Shown in pieces: positions 50,529-51,226 of a stretch of 51,226 bases of DNA. The stretch lies in assembly GCF_003148885.1 (NCBI RefSeq), contig NZ_QGHD01000017.1, forward strand, positions 1 through 51,226, given 5' to 3'. The position numbers and the translations under genes were made by a program. How positions within the stretch are numbered: position 1 is the first letter of the stretch; every line of letters begins with the position of its first letter. The notes beneath the pieces were generated by a model that had not been told where the DNA came from, did no database searches, and saw only the letters and a list, made by a program, of their open reading frames with translations. This DNA is from Hallerella porci (GTDB taxonomy: Bacteria; Fibrobacterota; Fibrobacteria; Fibrobacterales; Fibrobacteraceae).

Positions 50529-50786
50529 AGTGATAAAATAAAAAGTTTAACGAAAAAGAAAAAGGTCAATTCGAAACGAAGAATTCATCAAAATGAATTT
50601 GCATAGAAAGAAATGATTCAAAGGAAATGAATAGAAAGAGTGGGGGCGAATGCTGAAAATTTCTTGCGTAAAATGAAATTTCCTATTGTTCTCCATTTAT
50701 TTACAAGTTATTCACATTTTTTATGGAAAAATTTTCAGTGAAAGCGAAAAAAAATCATTTTTTCTCAAAATTTCAGAGCATTGTCC
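50529..50786. other. Intergenic region before the tRNA-tuf operon
   Basis: About 300 bases separate the thioesterase ATG from the first tRNA. I see no gene. A short inverted repeat AATTCA-TCAAAA-TGAATT lies at 50582-50599 and loose copies of AAATGA and AGAAAG follow. Runs of A and T at 50730-50770 could act as UP elements for the strong promoter downstream. Confidence 0.6.
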
Positions 50787-50815
50787 TTGACAATTCCGAA
50801 AAATTCATCTAGATT
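50787..50815 (+). promoter_or_regulatory. Strong promoter of the tRNA-tuf operon
   Basis: TTGACA (50787-50792), 17-base spacer, TAGATT (50810-50815); the latter extends to TAGATTTG, an exact TAnnTTTG. The first tRNA begins 13 bases later, so the leader is very short. Confidence 0.9.
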
Positions 50816-50827
50816 TGGCGTACTCGT

Positions 50828-50900
50828 GCCAAAGTAGCTCAGCTGGTAGAGCAGCTGATTTGTAATCAGCCGGTCGTAGGTTCGATTCCTATCTTTGGCT
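50828..50900 (+). tRNA. tRNA-Thr (TGT)
   Basis: A 73-base cloverleaf starts GCCAAAGTAGCTCAGC and ends CTTTGGCT. The anticodon arm CTGAT-TTGTAAT-style loop shows TGT, and the T arm is GGTTCGATTCC. CCA is not encoded. Confidence 0.96.
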
Positions 50901-50908
50901 TGATAAAT

Positions 50909-50991
50909 GGGTCGTTGCCCGAGTGGTTAAAGGGGACGGACTGTAAATCCGTTGACTTACGTCTACCGTGGTTCGAAACCACGACGGCCCA
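50909..50991 (+). tRNA. tRNA-Tyr (GTA)
   Basis: An 83-base type II tRNA with a long variable arm. Acceptor GGGTCGT pairs with ACGGCCC, and the loop CTGTAAA gives anticodon GTA. Tyrosine tRNAs are type II in bacteria. It follows the first tRNA by 8 bases. Confidence 0.97.
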
Positions 50992-51001
50992 CGTTTCTAA
51001 T

Positions 51002-51029
51002 CTCCCCCGTCGCGGATGCGGCGGGGGAG
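51002..51029 (+). repeat. Stable hairpin between tRNA-Tyr and tRNA-Thr
   Basis: CTCCCCCGTCGC and GCGGCGGGGGAG form a 12-bp stem (one G-U pair) with loop GGAT. There is no T run after it, so it is probably a processing signal rather than a terminator. It lies where many bacteria have tRNA-Gly. Confidence 0.8.
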
Positions 51030-51033
51030 TAAT

Positions 51034-51105
<72 letters not shown>

Positions 51106-51110
51106 CTTAA

Positions 51111-51226
<116 letters not shown>

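Noticed and set aside
50582-50640. Short AAATGA and AGAAAG direct repeats as a CRISPR or iteron array
   Set aside because: Units are under 15 bases, irregular in spacing and imperfect. No cas or replication genes are present.

Overview
This window comes from a Fibrobacter-type bacterium (Fibrobacterota). The best markers are a FISUMP-type secreted paralogue (10790-11407), a 1383-residue exported protein with a fibro-slime domain (33698-37849), a DUF4954 protein, a CBM-bearing secreted carbohydrate esterase and a GlgE maltosyltransferase. The DNA is a moderately AT-rich chromosome with short intergenic gaps. The left edge holds the 5' end of an insertion-sequence transposase and the right edge the start of tuf.

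Layout. 1-7.5 kb: transposase fragment, then a leftward run DUF4954 - M48-like protease - leuS - glgE closed by a terminator. 7.5-11.4 kb: a small GGDEF-like protein with a GT4 glycosyltransferase, then a preQ1-I riboswitch ahead of a queuosine-precursor (VUT/YhhQ) transporter that overlaps an SDR gene, then the FISUMP gene. 11.4-20.5 kb: a membrane-bound spermidine-synthase-like protein, rsmA, a SIMPL protein, a lipoprotein/unknown/PAP2/histidine-phosphatase run, and a YugP protease/small protein/MBL hydrolase run. 20.5-27.1 kb: secreted NodB-CBM esterase, tRNA-Glu, an overlapping four-gene run (ABC exporter, ICMT-like methyltransferase, waaA, ispH), and rpmB with its own promoter.

27.1-33.6 kb: a 556-bp gene-free stretch holding terminators and a row of strong hairpins, then a complete Opp/Dpp-type ABC importer (binding lipoprotein, two permeases, two ATPases). 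Its codon use resembles that of highly expressed genes, and its first permease carries an unusual loop of 14-residue repeats. 33.6-40.7 kb: the fibro-slime protein, an ABC-F ATPase, a small anchored cysteine protein and an unlisted 44-codon gene with its own promoter, Shine-Dalgarno (SD) sequence and terminator. 40.7-51.2 kb: a divergent GroES-like protein, two membrane proteins, a RavA/MoxR-like ATPase without a normal Walker B, hemH with an Omp85-like barrel, an isolated nuoA, a rhomboid-like pseudoprotease, a Hanks-type kinase, a LOG protein, a small conserved-looking protein, a 4HBT thioesterase, and a tRNA-Thr/Tyr/Thr-tuf operon.

Two signals stand out. The preQ1-I aptamer matches the known fold position by position and ends at the start codon of a queuosine-precursor transporter. 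Separately, eleven genes without a usable SD sequence carry a TAnnTT-type octamer about four bases before the start codon, which suggests leaderless transcripts from a promoter like that of Bacteroidetes.
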